64,000 bases of DNA from Paracoccus caeni (GTDB taxonomy: Bacteria > Pseudomonadota > Alphaproteobacteria > Rhodobacterales > Rhodobacteraceae), in contig NZ_JAEPRQ010000005.1 in the NCBI RefSeq assembly GCF_016629665.1, positions 1-64,000 of the forward strand, in the 5' to 3' direction. The notes below the pieces were generated by a model that made no database searches, had not been told where the DNA came from, and worked only from the letters and a program-made list of their open reading frames with translations. This document shows, piece after piece, positions 54,365 through 63,490 of this stretch; the stretch's first letter is position 1, and every line of letters starts with the position of its first letter. A program made the translations under genes and the position numbers.

Positions 54365-55354
54365 ATGAGCAGCATTCCCTTTTCCCTTCTCGATCTGTCG
54401 CCCGTCCCCGAGGGGTTCGAGGCGTCGGATGCGATCCGTAACACGCTTGATCTGGCGCAAAAGGCCGAAAGTTGGGGGTATCACCGCTATTGGCTGGCCG
54501 AGCATCACAATATGCCGGGCATCGCCAGCGCCGCGACCGCCGTGCTGATCGGGCTGGTGGCGCAAGTGACCAGCCGCATCCGGGTGGGGGCAGGGGGCAT
54601 CATGCTGCCGAACCATGCGCCGCTGACCGTGGCCGAGGCGTTCGGGACGCTGGCGACCGCCTTTCCCGACCGTATCGATCTGGGGCTTGGCCGCGCGCCG
54701 GGTGGCGACGGGGCGGTGATCCGGGCGCTGAGGCGTGATCCAATGGCCGACAGCTTTCCGCAGGATGTGGTGGAGCTTCTGGAATATCTTGGGCCGCCGC
54801 GAGAGGGCGCACAGGTCCGGGCGCTTCCGGGCGAGGGCACGAATGTGCCGGTCTGGATTCTGGGCAGCAGCCTGTTTGGTGCGCAACTGGCCGCGCATCT
54901 GGGTCTGCCCTATGCCTTCGCCAGCCATTTCGCGCCCGGCGATCTGGATCAGGCCTTTGCCACATATCGCGACCGTTTCCGCCCGACGCAGTTCGGGCAA
55001 GAGCCTCGGGCGATGCTGGCGGTGAACATCTTTGCCGCCGATGACGCGGATGAGGCGCATTTCCTGCGATCCTCGATGCAACTGGCCTTTGCGCGGCTGC
55101 GGACCGGGATGCCCGGCAAGCTGCCGCGTCCGACCCGCGACATCGACGCAGAGATCGGCCCGCAGATGCGCCGCATGGTCGATCAGGCGCTGAAGATCAC
55201 CGTCGTCGGCAATCCCGCCGAGGTGAAGACGCAGATGCAGGGCTTCATCGACCGCTATGCGCCGGATGAGGTGATCCTGACCGGGCATATCCACGATCAG
55301 ACCGCCCGTCTGCGCAGCTTCGAGATCGGGGCAGAGGTGATGGCGTCGCTGTAA
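54365..55354 (+). CDS. LLM-class flavin-dependent oxidoreductase (YhbW-like)
   Basis: 329 residues, luciferase-like TIM barrel. Typical blocks are [50 protein letters not shown] and [16 protein letters not shown]. The subgroup without C-terminal extension uses reduced flavin supplied by a reductase and often acts as a monooxygenase on small organic substrates. It is on the same strand as LysR, 44 bp downstream, and converges on the sensor kinase gene (9-bp gap). Substrate unknown. Confidence 0.9.
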   Translation: MSSIPFSLLDLSPVPEGFEASDAIRNTLDLAQKAESWGYHRYWLAEHHNMPGIASAATAVLIGLVAQVTSRIRVGAGGIMLPNHAPLTVAEAFGTLATAFPDRIDLGLGRAPGGDGAVIRALRRDPMADSFPQDVVELLEYLGPPREGAQVRALPGEGTNVPVWILGSSLFGAQLAAHLGLPYAFASHFAPGDLDQAFATYRDRFRPTQFGQEPRAMLAVNIFAADDADEAHFLRSSMQLAFARLRTGMPGKLPRPTRDIDAEIGPQMRRMVDQALKITVVGNPAEVKTQMQGFIDRYAPDEVILTGHIHDQTARLRSFEIGAEVMASL

Positions 55355-55363
55355 CCGAGCCGC

Positions 55364-56707
55364 CTAACGGGCATGCAGGGTGATTGTCACCCTCAGCCCC
55401 GGACCCGCGTTTTCCAGCGCGACCTGACCATCTGCCGCATCGATGATGTCATGCACGATGGCAAGGCCAATGCCCTGACCCTCGCCCGACTGGTCCAGCC
55501 TGACACCACGCTTTGTCATCCGTTGCAGATCGTCCGCCGGAACCCCCGGCCCGTCGTCGCGAATGGTGATCTGCACGCTTGACCCGCTGCCGGTGACATC
55601 GATCCAGACCGCGCTTTCCGCATGGCGCATGGCGTTTTCCAGCAGTGCGCCAAGCGCCTCGGTCAGGTCGTCGGGGTCGATGCGGGCGCGCAGATGCGAT
55701 CCCGCGCTGACATGCCAGCCAAGATCGGCCCCGCGCGGCATCCGGCGCAGAACCTGCACGACGCGGTTGATGACGGTCTCTGGCTCTGCTTCGGCGGTGG
55801 TCAGGTCGGATTGAATCCGCGCCCGCGTCAATTCGCGGTCAACCAGCCGCCGCATTGATCCGACCACGGTTTCGATACTGCCGGCCAGCCCGTCCTGCCC
55901 CTGATCCCGCAGCTTTTCTGCATCGCCCAGCAGCGCCTGCAGCGGGGTCTTGAAGCCATGGGCAAGATCGGCGGCACGGTGGCGGGCGCGAAGCAGTTCG
56001 GCATCCCGTGCGTCCAGCAATTCGTCGATCTGGCGGGACAGCGGCACAACCTCATCCGGCAGATCGGTGCCGATCCGCGCCCGGTCGCCCGTTGTCAGCG
56101 CACGGACACGGTTGCTGACCTGAGACAGCGGGCGCAGGCCCACGCGGATCTGCATCCAGAAGGCGGTCAGCAGCAAGGCGCCAAGGATTACCAGAAATGG
56201 CATCAGGTCGCGCAGAAATCCCTGTTCCGCCAGATCCAGCGCATCGCGGTCGGTCGCGACAAGGATGCGCAACGGCAGGCGGGTGCCGTCGTGATCGACC
56301 AGCAGGCTTTGTTCCACGACCAGCAGTGCCTCGCCCTGAGGGCCGGGCAGCGACAGAACGCGCGTCTGGCCGGGGGCGGCCAGATCATCCGGCGCGGGGA
56401 GTTGATAATCCCAGAGAGAGCGTGACCGCCGCATCTCATCGCCAAGGCTCACTTGCCAGTAATGGCCCGAGAAGGGCTGACGAAACAGCGGATCGGGCGG
56501 TGGATCGACAAGGCGCGGCGGCGATCCGGCCGAGATTTCGACCATCGATGCCAAGGCCATTGCGCGCGATTGCAGATCGTCAACCGCAACCCGTTCGACA
56601 TGGCGGACAAAGAGATAGGACAGACCGATCGTGGACAGGCCCAGCGTCAGCACGATCGCCACGGCACCGGCAAGGATCAGGCGCAGGCGAAGTGAGTTCC
56701 GGCTCAC
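55364..56707 (-). CDS. Two-component sensor histidine kinase (PhoQ-like)
   Basis: 447 residues. The first membrane helix (about 8-33), a periplasmic sensor (35-165) and the second helix (about 168-190) are followed by HAMP (about 190-240). The dimerisation box ADLAHGFKTPLQALL has the K-T-P form seen in PhoQ rather than the common L-R-T-P. The ATPase has N (LENAMRHAE), G1 (IRDDGPGVP) and G2 (GEGQGIGLAIV). It overlaps the response-regulator stop (ATGA), third in the PepSY-regulator-kinase operon. Confidence 0.93.
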   Translation of the reverse strand: MSRNSLRLRLILAGAVAIVLTLGLSTIGLSYLFVRHVERVAVDDLQSRAMALASMVEISAGSPPRLVDPPPDPLFRQPFSGHYWQVSLGDEMRRSRSLWDYQLPAPDDLAAPGQTRVLSLPGPQGEALLVVEQSLLVDHDGTRLPLRILVATDRDALDLAEQGFLRDLMPFLVILGALLLTAFWMQIRVGLRPLSQVSNRVRALTTGDRARIGTDLPDEVVPLSRQIDELLDARDAELLRARHRAADLAHGFKTPLQALLGDAEKLRDQGQDGLAGSIETVVGSMRRLVDRELTRARIQSDLTTAEAEPETVINRVVQVLRRMPRGADLGWHVSAGSHLRARIDPDDLTEALGALLENAMRHAESAVWIDVTGSGSSVQITIRDDGPGVPADDLQRMTKRGVRLDQSGEGQGIGLAIVHDIIDAADGQVALENAGPGLRVTITLHAR

Positions 56708-57366
56708 CCTTCGCCGCCCAGATCATAGCCGAAGCCGCGACGGGTGCGGATGACGCCGGTGCCGATCTTTCGGCGCAGGCGGGTGATGACCGCCTCCAGC
56801 GCATTGGCGTCCTTGGCGTCGTCGTCACCGTAAAGGTGTTCCAGCAATTCACCGGGCGGAACCGTCCGGTCGCGGTGCAGCGCCAGATAGGCGAGCAGCC
56901 GGTATTCAAGCGGCGTCACCGCCACCGGCACGCCAGCAACCGCGACCGTCATCCGGTTCATATCCACCGACAATCCCCCGACCTGCTGGACCGAGGCCGC
57001 GCGCCCTCCGGCGCGTCTGACCAGCGCGCGGGCGCGGGCGATCAATTCCTCCATCCGGAAGGGCTTGGGCAGGTAATCGTCGGCACCGGCATCGATCCCC
57101 TCGACCCGTTCGGTCCATGCACCGCGCGCGGTCAGCACCAGAACCGGGCTTTCACACCCCTCGGCCCGCCAACGTTTCAGCACGGTCAGACCGTCCAGCC
57201 GGGGCAGGCCCAGATCCAGCACGATCAGGTCGTAATTTTCCGTCCCGCCCTGAAACCACGCGGTTTCACCCTCATCGACATGCTCGACCCTGAAGCCCGC
57301 CGATTCCAGCGCCCGCCGGACATCTGCCGCGATCTTCGAATCGTCCTCGACCACCAATGCGCGCAT
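56704..57366 (-). CDS. OmpR/PhoB-family response regulator
   Basis: 220 residues. Receiver (1-115) with RALVVEDDSKIAADVRRALE, phospho-acceptor Asp in LIVLDLGLPRLDGL and the K-P switch in DDYLPKPFRMEEL; winged-helix DNA-binding domain (125-220) with ANALEAVITRLRRKIGTGVI then RTRRGFGYDL. It overlaps the PepSY stop (TGATG) and the kinase start (ATGA). Regulators of this type bind direct repeats 11 bp apart; two such sites, CTGACA-N5-CTGACA, lie upstream at 57710 and 57757 and are probably its targets. Confidence 0.95.
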   Translation of the reverse strand: MRALVVEDDSKIAADVRRALESAGFRVEHVDEGETAWFQGGTENYDLIVLDLGLPRLDGLTVLKRWRAEGCESPVLVLTARGAWTERVEGIDAGADDYLPKPFRMEELIARARALVRRAGGRAASVQQVGGLSVDMNRMTVAVAGVPVAVTPLEYRLLAYLALHRDRTVPPGELLEHLYGDDDAKDANALEAVITRLRRKIGTGVIRTRRGFGYDLGGEG

Positions 57367-57686
57367 CAGAAAAGATCGTCCTCATCCTCGTCCTCGACCG
57401 ACAGCACCTCGGCGGTGGCGGCGTCCAGATCGACCTCGATCAGCCGACCATCCTCGGTGATCAGTTCGACCTCATAGACGCGGATTCCATAGCTGTATTC
57501 AAGCTCGACCTCGACGATATGACCGGGATGCGTGCGGGCCAGAGCCTCCAGCACCTCTGCCAGCGGCAGGATTTCCCCGCGCGCAACGGCATCCTGCGCC
57601 AGTTCGAAATCGGGTTGCGCGGTATCCTGGCCGCCAGAGGTGGCAGGGATCAAAAGGAACAGCAGAAGAAGCGATAGGTGTTTCAT
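57366..57686 (-). CDS. Acidic PepSY domain periplasmic protein
   Basis: 106 residues. A Sec signal (MKHLSLLLLFLLIPATSG, cut near SGGQ) leads to a PepSY unit: ARGEILPLAEVLEALARTHPG then VEVELEYSYGIRVYEVELIT and DAATAEVLSVEDEDEDDLF. The acidic tail could bind divalent cations. It is first in an operon with the response regulator and kinase. PepSY proteins in this position are thought to tune the kinase's periplasmic sensing, by analogy only. The operator at 57710 lies 24 bp upstream of its start. Confidence 0.88.
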   Translation of the reverse strand: MKHLSLLLLFLLIPATSGGQDTAQPDFELAQDAVARGEILPLAEVLEALARTHPGHIVEVELEYSYGIRVYEVELITEDGRLIEVDLDAATAEVLSVEDEDEDDLF

Positions 57687-57709
57687 GCTGCTCCCCTAGC
57701 GGATTTCCG

Positions 57710-57726
57710 CTGACATTCCGCTGACA
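57710..57726. promoter_or_regulatory. OmpR-type operator, site 1
   Basis: CTGACA-N5-CTGACA (11-bp period) at 57710-57726, just upstream of the PepSY-regulator-kinase operon. It is near-identical to site 2 (CTGACATTCCGCTGACAG against CTGACATTTCGCTGACAG). Placement suits autoregulation. Confidence 0.65.
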
Positions 57727-57756
57727 GGCGCGAAATCGGCCCGCAAAACCTGCTTC

Positions 57757-57773
57757 CTGACATTTCGCTGACA
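57757..57773. promoter_or_regulatory. OmpR-type operator, site 2
   Basis: CTGACA-N5-CTGACA (11-bp period) at 57757-57773, about 100 bp upstream of the RTX gene and 47 bp from site 1. A further inverted CTGTCAG half-site lies at 57789-57795. It could control the RTX gene, the kinase operon or both. Confidence 0.65.
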
Positions 57774-57874
57774 GATGCCATCAGAACGCTGTCAGCATCG
57801 GGTGCGTATAGCCGGTTGCGTAAACAAGGCAGATCCATTCCGGATCGCCGCGAGATTTTCGAAGGAATGATATC

Positions 57875-58591
57875 ATGGCACGCAAGGTTGGCACCAACGG
57901 CTCGGATCTGCTGAAGGGGACTTCGCTGTCGGACTGGCTGTCCGGGCTGAGCGGGAACGACACCATCTTCGGATATGACGGGAACGACGACATCTATGGC
58001 GGCGACGGCAATGACCGGCTGCTGGGCGGTCGCGGCAATGACGATATCGAGGGCGGCAACGGTCACGATTACATCGATGGCGGTCTGGGCAATGACGAGC
58101 TTGACGGTGGCTGGGGCAACGACACCATCTATGGCGGCGACGGAAATGACGAGCTGGACGGCGACGGCGGCAACGATTTCCTCAGCGGCGGCAGCGGCAA
58201 TGATGAGCTTGACGGCGGCAGCGGCAATGACCGTCTGTATGGCGGCACGGGTCGGGATGAGCTGGACGGCGGTGACGGCGATGATCGCCTGTTCGGCGGT
58301 CAGGGCAACGACACGCTGGAGGGCGGTCGCGGCAATGACATCCTGAACGGCGGTCAGGGCGCTGATGTGTTCGAGTTCGAACTGGGCGACGGTCGCGACA
58401 CGATCAGCGATTTCCAGAACGGCGTGGACAAGCTGGATCTGGATGATTTCAGCCGCGCGGATGTTCAGCGCGTCATCAACGGCGCCCGTCAAAGCGGCGA
58501 CGACCTGATCCTGCGCCTGTCGGACAACACCACGATCACGCTGGACGATTTCCGCCGCGCCGATCTGGACATCAGCGACTTCACCTTCTGA
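57875..58591 (+). CDS. RTX calcium-binding repeat protein
   Basis: 238 residues (GAAGGA upstream of ATG 57875). Residues 24-167 are about sixteen nonapeptide repeats G-G-x-G-x-D-x-[ILV]-x (GGDGNDRLL, GGRGNDDIE and others), which fold into a calcium-loaded beta-roll. The C-terminal domain (GRDTISDFQNGVDKLDLDDF onward) resembles type I secretion signals. No catalytic domain is present: the protein is almost all repeat. No type I exporter genes are in the window. The neighbouring PhoPQ-like system and shared spacer operators suggest divalent-cation-linked control. Confidence 0.9.
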   Translation: MARKVGTNGSDLLKGTSLSDWLSGLSGNDTIFGYDGNDDIYGGDGNDRLLGGRGNDDIEGGNGHDYIDGGLGNDELDGGWGNDTIYGGDGNDELDGDGGNDFLSGGSGNDELDGGSGNDRLYGGTGRDELDGGDGDDRLFGGQGNDTLEGGRGNDILNGGQGADVFEFELGDGRDTISDFQNGVDKLDLDDFSRADVQRVINGARQSGDDLILRLSDNTTITLDDFRRADLDISDFTF

Positions 58592-58614
58592 TCGTCAAGC
58601 ATTGCGACGATCAT

Positions 58615-58648
58615 AACCCCCGCCTTCCATCGAAGGCGGGGGTTTCTT
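58615..58648. terminator. Bidirectional intrinsic terminator after RTX
   Basis: A perfect 13-bp stem (58615-58627 with 58632-58644, loop CATC) ends in a T-rich tail. The stem flanks allow termination of both the RTX gene and the convergent M20 operon. Confidence 0.88.
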
Positions 58649-58649
58649 T

Positions 58650-59780
58650 TCACGCGATCCGGGTCAGCAACCCCGCCGCCAGCCTCGCCCGTTCGGCAAG
58701 GCTGTCGATCTGGATATGCTCGTCCAGCGTATGCAGCCCCTTGCCGCGCACGCCGATCGAATCCAGCGTCGGCACGCCCATCGCGCCGGTGAAGTTCCCG
58801 TCCGAGCCGCCGCCCGCGCTGCCCGCATTCAGATCAAAGCCGATCTCGGCAGCGATGCCCTTGGCGATCTCGTAAAGCGCCATCGTGCCGGGTTGCGGCT
58901 CCCATACCGGGCGGGTGACGCCTCGGGTGACGATGAAATCGGTGCCGTCTTCCTCGCCCTGCAAATCCAGCATCGCCGCCACGCCGCGATCCAGATCTTC
59001 CTGACGCTTGGCCATGCTTAGCACCTCGGCATGGCATTCCGAGCTGACGCAGTTGACCCATTGCCCGGCATGAATGACCCCGACCGAGAAGGTGCAATCC
59101 TCGGTCGTCATCCCCTCGATCTGCGGGATGCGGCGGGCCATGGCGGCGATGGCCGAACGACCGTCTTTCAGCGCCCAGCCCGCATGGCTGGGGCGGCCCT
59201 TGGTCAGAAGGTTGAAGCGCGCGATGGCATAGCGTCCGATCACCGCGCCGCCATCGGGTGAGGCGGGTTCGGGCAGCAGAACGGCGCGCTGGTTGCGGGC
59301 GTGATCTTCGATCAAGCCACGGGTGGCGGGGGTGCCGACCTCTTCGTCAGGGGTGAACAGGAAAGTGACAGGCAGCGGCGTCTGGATGCCCGCTTTCAGG
59401 ATTTGGCGCATCGCCTCCAGGAAGACGTAATTGCCGCCTTTCATGTCCATGATGCCCGGACCCCAAGCCTTGCCGTCTGCGACCCGGAACGGCAGCTTTT
59501 CCAGCGTGCCGAGCGGGTGGACTGTGTCCATATGGCCCGAGACCAGAATGCCCGGCTTGCCCTGATCGGGATGGGGGAAGGTCGCGCGGATGGAATCGCC
59601 AAAGCCGCCGGTGCCGGGAATGGTTTCGACATGGGCACCGGCCTCGACCAGATCGGCGGCGGCAAGGGCCATCATGCGGCTGACAGCGGCTGCGTCAAAG
59701 GTCGGGCTTTCGCATTCGATCCATGGGCGCAGCCCGTCCAGCATCCGGTTGCTGTCGAAGGGCAGGTTATGGGCGTTCAT
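58650..59780 (-). CDS. M20-family metallopeptidase (glutamate carboxypeptidase-like)
   Basis: 376 residues from the ATG at 59780, overlapping the upstream M20 gene (ATGA). Dinuclear zinc-site blocks are ILVSGHMDTVHPLG, GPGIMDMKGG (bridging Asp), FLFTPDEEVGTPATRG (catalytic Glu-Glu) and LLPEPASPDG, with the distal His in KGLHTLDEHIQ. Members hydrolyse C-terminal glutamate or related amides from peptides and folates. It is the last gene of the dipeptide-importer operon, so it probably processes imported substrate in the cytoplasm. Confidence 0.93.
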   Translation of the reverse strand: MNAHNLPFDSNRMLDGLRPWIECESPTFDAAAVSRMMALAAADLVEAGAHVETIPGTGGFGDSIRATFPHPDQGKPGILVSGHMDTVHPLGTLEKLPFRVADGKAWGPGIMDMKGGNYVFLEAMRQILKAGIQTPLPVTFLFTPDEEVGTPATRGLIEDHARNQRAVLLPEPASPDGGAVIGRYAIARFNLLTKGRPSHAGWALKDGRSAIAAMARRIPQIEGMTTEDCTFSVGVIHAGQWVNCVSSECHAEVLSMAKRQEDLDRGVAAMLDLQGEEDGTDFIVTRGVTRPVWEPQPGTMALYEIAKGIAAEIGFDLNAGSAGGGSDGNFTGAMGVPTLDSIGVRGKGLHTLDEHIQIDSLAERARLAAGLLTRIA

Positions 59781-60952
59781 GCGGTGGTCTCCAAAGGCAG
59801 GCGGCGTTCGATCAGGCGGGCATAGATCGAGGCGCCGACGGGAAGGATGCCGGGGTCCAGAACAAACCCCGGATTGTGCAGCGGCACGGTTCCGGCATGG
59901 CCGAGATTGCCGTAAGCGCCCGGCACCTGTTGCAGCATATCGGCGAAATCTTCCGAGCCGGTCATGGGTTCGGCATTGTCGGTCATGTTCTCGGCCCCGA
60001 TCACATCCGCCGCCGCCGCCATCCATTCCTCCGACAGGGCGTCGTCGTTCAGCAGCACATCGAAGATCTCGCGGAAATCGATCTGGATCTGGACGCCGTG
60101 GGCAAGGGCAAGGCCCGCGCAAATCTCGCGCATGCGGGTCTGCATCAGGTCGCGAACCTCGGGCTTGAAGAAGCGGACGGTGCCCGCAAGCGTGGCGGTT
60201 TCGGGGACCACGTTATAGGCGCTGCCCGCGTGGATCTGCGTGACCGACAGCACGCCGGATTCCAGCGGCGGCAGGTTGCGGCCAAGGATGGTCTGGAATT
60301 GCCCGACCAGCGCCGAAGCCACCACCAGCGCATCGCGGGATTGCTGCGGCATGGCGGCATGGCTGCCCTTGCCGGTGACGGAGATGTCAAAGAACGACGC
60401 CCCGGCCATTGCCGCGCCCTTGCGAATGGTGGCGCGGCCCGGTTTGCCATTGGGCTGGTTGTGCATTCCGTAAACCTCATCGACGGGGAAGCGCTGGAAC
60501 AGCCCATCGGCGATCATGCCGCGCGCGCCGCCCAGACCTTCCTCGGCGGGCTGGAAGATGAAGACCGCCGTGCCGTCGAAATTGCGGCTGGCCGACAGGT
60601 ATTTCGCCGCGCCCAGCAGCATCGTGGTGTGGCCGTCATGGCCGCAGGCATGCATCCGGCCCGGATTTTGCGAGGCATAGTCCAGCCCGCTGGTCTCATC
60701 GATCGGCAGCGCGTCCATGTCGGCGCGCAAGCCCACGCGGCGGTTCCCCTGACCCTTGCCGCGCAGAATGCCGACGACGCCGGTTTTCGCGATGCCCTCA
60801 TGCACCTCGTCAAAGCCGAAATCGCGCAGCTTTCCGGCGACGATGCCGGATGTGCGGACCTCTTCGAAGCCGATTTCGGGATGGGCGTGCAGGTCGCGGA
60901 AGATCGCCTGCAGTTCCGGGGTGGCGGCGTCGATTTCAGGCAGGTTGGGCAT
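59777..60952 (-). CDS. M20 amidohydrolase (hippurate hydrolase / N-acyl amino acid hydrolase type)
   Basis: 391 residues from the ATG at 60952, which lies 17 bp inside the preceding ABC gene; a GTG four codons earlier is possible. The M20D pattern is complete: LRADMDALPIDE, MHACGHDGHTTMLLGAA (Cys, Asp, His), QPAEEGLGGARGMI (Glu pair), GMHNQPNGKPG and MTGSEDFADML. Such enzymes free amino acids from N-acyl or aryl conjugates. Its place behind an ABC importer suggests the importer brings in acylated amino acids or small peptides. Confidence 0.92.
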   Translation of the reverse strand: MPNLPEIDAATPELQAIFRDLHAHPEIGFEEVRTSGIVAGKLRDFGFDEVHEGIAKTGVVGILRGKGQGNRRVGLRADMDALPIDETSGLDYASQNPGRMHACGHDGHTTMLLGAAKYLSASRNFDGTAVFIFQPAEEGLGGARGMIADGLFQRFPVDEVYGMHNQPNGKPGRATIRKGAAMAGASFFDISVTGKGSHAAMPQQSRDALVVASALVGQFQTILGRNLPPLESGVLSVTQIHAGSAYNVVPETATLAGTVRFFKPEVRDLMQTRMREICAGLALAHGVQIQIDFREIFDVLLNDDALSEEWMAAAADVIGAENMTDNAEPMTGSEDFADMLQQVPGAYGNLGHAGTVPLHNPGFVLDPGILPVGASIYARLIERRLPLETTA

Positions 60953-62609
60953 TTTCGGTCTCACTCATCGAACGGAAGTTCTGGAAGTCCCAGTCACGGC
61001 CGGGGGCGGCGTCGATCAGGGCGCGGGTATAGGCATGGGCGGGCGCGCCCAGCACCTCGCCGGCGGGGCCATGTTCCACGACCTCGCCGCGCTGCATGAC
61101 GATCACATCGTCACAAATCTGGGCGGCGACGCGCAGATCATGGGTGATAAAGACGATGGCGATGCCGAATTCCTGCTGCAACTGATCCAGCAGCGCCAGC
61201 ACCTGCGCCTGAACCGAGACATCCAGCGCCGACACCGCCTCATCCGCGACCAGCACATCGGGCCGCATCATCACCGCGCGGGCAATCGCGATCCGCTGCC
61301 GCTGACCGCCCGAAAACTGGTGCGGATAGCGGTTCAGCGAATCTTCGGGCAGGCCGACGACACCCATCAGCCGCTTCGCCTCGGCCAGCGCATCGCGGCG
61401 GCTTGTGCCATAGTTCAGCGGCCCCTCGATCAGGCTTTGCGCGATGGTCCAGCGCGGGTTCAGCGACCGCATCGGGTCCTGAAACACCACCTGCAACTTC
61501 TTGCGATGCGGGCGCAGCGCGCCGCGCGACAGGCTGGCAATGTCGCTGCCATCCAGCATGATCCGCCCGGAAGACGGGTCGATCAGCCGCATGATGCAGC
61601 GCGCCACGGTAGATTTGCCCGAGCCGCTTTCACCGACGATGCCCAGTGTGCGTCCGCGTGTCAGCGTGAAGGTCACGTCTTTCGCCGCATGGGCCTGAGG
61701 CAGTTTCCGCAGGATACCGCCGCCGCCGTAGATCTTGTTCAGCCTTTCGACCGACAGCACGACTTCGGACCCGGCGGGCCGGGGATCGCGGGGCGACAGG
61801 CTGGGCACGGCGGATAGCAGCTTGTGGGTATATTCCTCGCGCGGGTGGCGCAGAAGCTGTTCGACCGGGGCGTGCTCCACGATCTCGCCATGTTTCATCA
61901 CATAGACCGTATCGGCGATTTCAGCGACGACGCCCATGTCATGGGTGATGAACAGAACGGCGGTGCCGTGCTTTTGCTGCAATTCGTCGATCAGCGACAG
62001 GATCTGCTTTTGTGTGGTCACGTCCAGCGCGGTGGTCGGCTCGTCCGCGATCAAGAGAACGGGTTCCAGCACCAAAGCCATCGCGATCATGATCCGCTGC
62101 CGTTGACCGCCCGACAATTGGTGCGGATAGCTGCGGAAGATGCGGTCCACATCGGGCAGGTGGACCTGCTCCATGATCGCCTTGGCGCGTTTGCGGCGCT
62201 CGGATTGGCCCAGTCTGGTGTGAAGCTCCATCACCTCCATGATCTGATCGCCGACCCGCAGGACCGGGTTCAGCGCCGTCATCGGCTCTTGAAAGATCAT
62301 CGCCACGCGGGCGGCACGCAGTTCGCGCATCTGCGCCTGCGTCAGCGGCAGCAGGTTCTGGCCTTGCAGGTTGATCTTGCCATTGGCGACCTTCAGCGCC
62401 TCGGGCAGAAGGCCCATGATCGCCAGCGAGGTGACCGACTTGCCCGACCCGGATTCGCCGACCAGACAGACGGTTTCGCCCTGACGGATGGTGACATCGA
62501 TCCCCTTCAGCACCTGCGGCTGGCCCGGCGTGTCGGGCAAAGCGACGGTCAGGCTTTCGGCCTGAAGCGCGATGTCGGCATTATCGAAATTGCGTGATTT
62601 GAACAGCAT
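60936..62609 (-). CDS. Dipeptide/oligopeptide ABC importer, fused double ATPase
   Basis: 557 residues from the ATG at 62609 (AAAGGTC upstream). Two ATPase domains, equivalent to DppD plus DppF, are fused: Walker A GESGSGKSV and GESGSGKST, signatures LSGGQRQRIMIA and FSGGQRQRIAIA, Walker B LLIADEPTTALD and VLVADEAVSALD. In the second Walker B the usual E-P is E-A, a minor change. This is the GsiA/YejF-like arrangement for peptides or glutathione. It lies six bases after the permease gene. Confidence 0.95.
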   Translation of the reverse strand: MLFKSRNFDNADIALQAESLTVALPDTPGQPQVLKGIDVTIRQGETVCLVGESGSGKSVTSLAIMGLLPEALKVANGKINLQGQNLLPLTQAQMRELRAARVAMIFQEPMTALNPVLRVGDQIMEVMELHTRLGQSERRKRAKAIMEQVHLPDVDRIFRSYPHQLSGGQRQRIMIAMALVLEPVLLIADEPTTALDVTTQKQILSLIDELQQKHGTAVLFITHDMGVVAEIADTVYVMKHGEIVEHAPVEQLLRHPREEYTHKLLSAVPSLSPRDPRPAGSEVVLSVERLNKIYGGGGILRKLPQAHAAKDVTFTLTRGRTLGIVGESGSGKSTVARCIMRLIDPSSGRIMLDGSDIASLSRGALRPHRKKLQVVFQDPMRSLNPRWTIAQSLIEGPLNYGTSRRDALAEAKRLMGVVGLPEDSLNRYPHQFSGGQRQRIAIARAVMMRPDVLVADEAVSALDVSVQAQVLALLDQLQQEFGIAIVFITHDLRVAAQICDDVIVMQRGEVVEHGPAGEVLGAPAHAYTRALIDAAPGRDWDFQNFRSMSETENAQPA

Positions 62610-62614
62610 GACCT

Positions 62615-63489
62615 TTACCCCGCCCGTTTCTTCAGTCGCGGGTCCAGCATGTCGCGCGCCGCATCGCCCAGCAGGTTGATGGCAAGGATGCAGAGCGACA
62701 GCATCAGCCCCGGATAAAGGATCAGTTCCGGCTTGATGCGGAAGAACATCCGCCCCTCGGCCATGATATTGCCCCATGTCGGGGTCTCGGTCGAAACGCC
62801 CGCGCCAAGGAATGACAGGATCGCCTCGGTCAGGATTGCCGAGGCGAGGATATAGGTGCCCTGCACGATCAGCGGGGCCAGCGTGTTCGGGACCAAATGT
62901 CGGATCAGGATTTTCGGCATGGATGAGCCAAGGGCGATGGCGGCCTCGACATAGGGTTCCTCGCGCGCGGCAAGGACGACGGCGCGGACCAGCCGCACCA
63001 CGCGGGGGATTTCGGGGATGGTGATCGCCGCGATGACCGAGCCGACCGAGGGGCCGTTCAACGCCACCAGCGCAATCGCCAGCAGGATCGAGGGGATCGC
63101 CATCAGCGCGTCCATCATCCGCATGATGATCGCATCGGCGGTGCGAAAGAAACCCGCGACCATGCCGATCACCAGCCCAAGCGCGACCGCGACAATGGCG
63201 GTGGCGATGCCGATGGCCAGCGACAGGCGGCCGCCGATCAACACGCGCGACAGGATATCGCGGCCGAAATTGTCGGTGCCCAGCGGGTGTCCCTCCATCG
63301 GGCCTTTCAGGCGCACCAGCGGGTCCATCGCCAGCGGATCATGCGGGACGATCCACGGCGCCAGCAGGGTAAGGACGACGATCACCAGCAGCACCAATGC
63401 AGCGATCTTCGGCGCGATGCCGAAATTCGGCAGGCGGATCAGCCGCAGTAGCGGTTGCATGGCGGAAGCGGGTTGCGTGTCTTGCGCCA

Positions 63490-63490
<1 letters not shown>
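62615..63490 (-). CDS. Peptide ABC importer permease, DppC type
   Basis: 291 residues. The N-terminal helix at about 28-50 is followed by the conserved HPLGTDNFGRDILSRVLIGG segment of DppC/OppC permeases. Five further helices and the EAA coupling loop EAAIALGSSMPKILIRHLVPN complete it. The start overlaps the stop of the DppB-type gene (TGATG). Forms the inner-membrane channel together with DppB. Confidence 0.95.
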
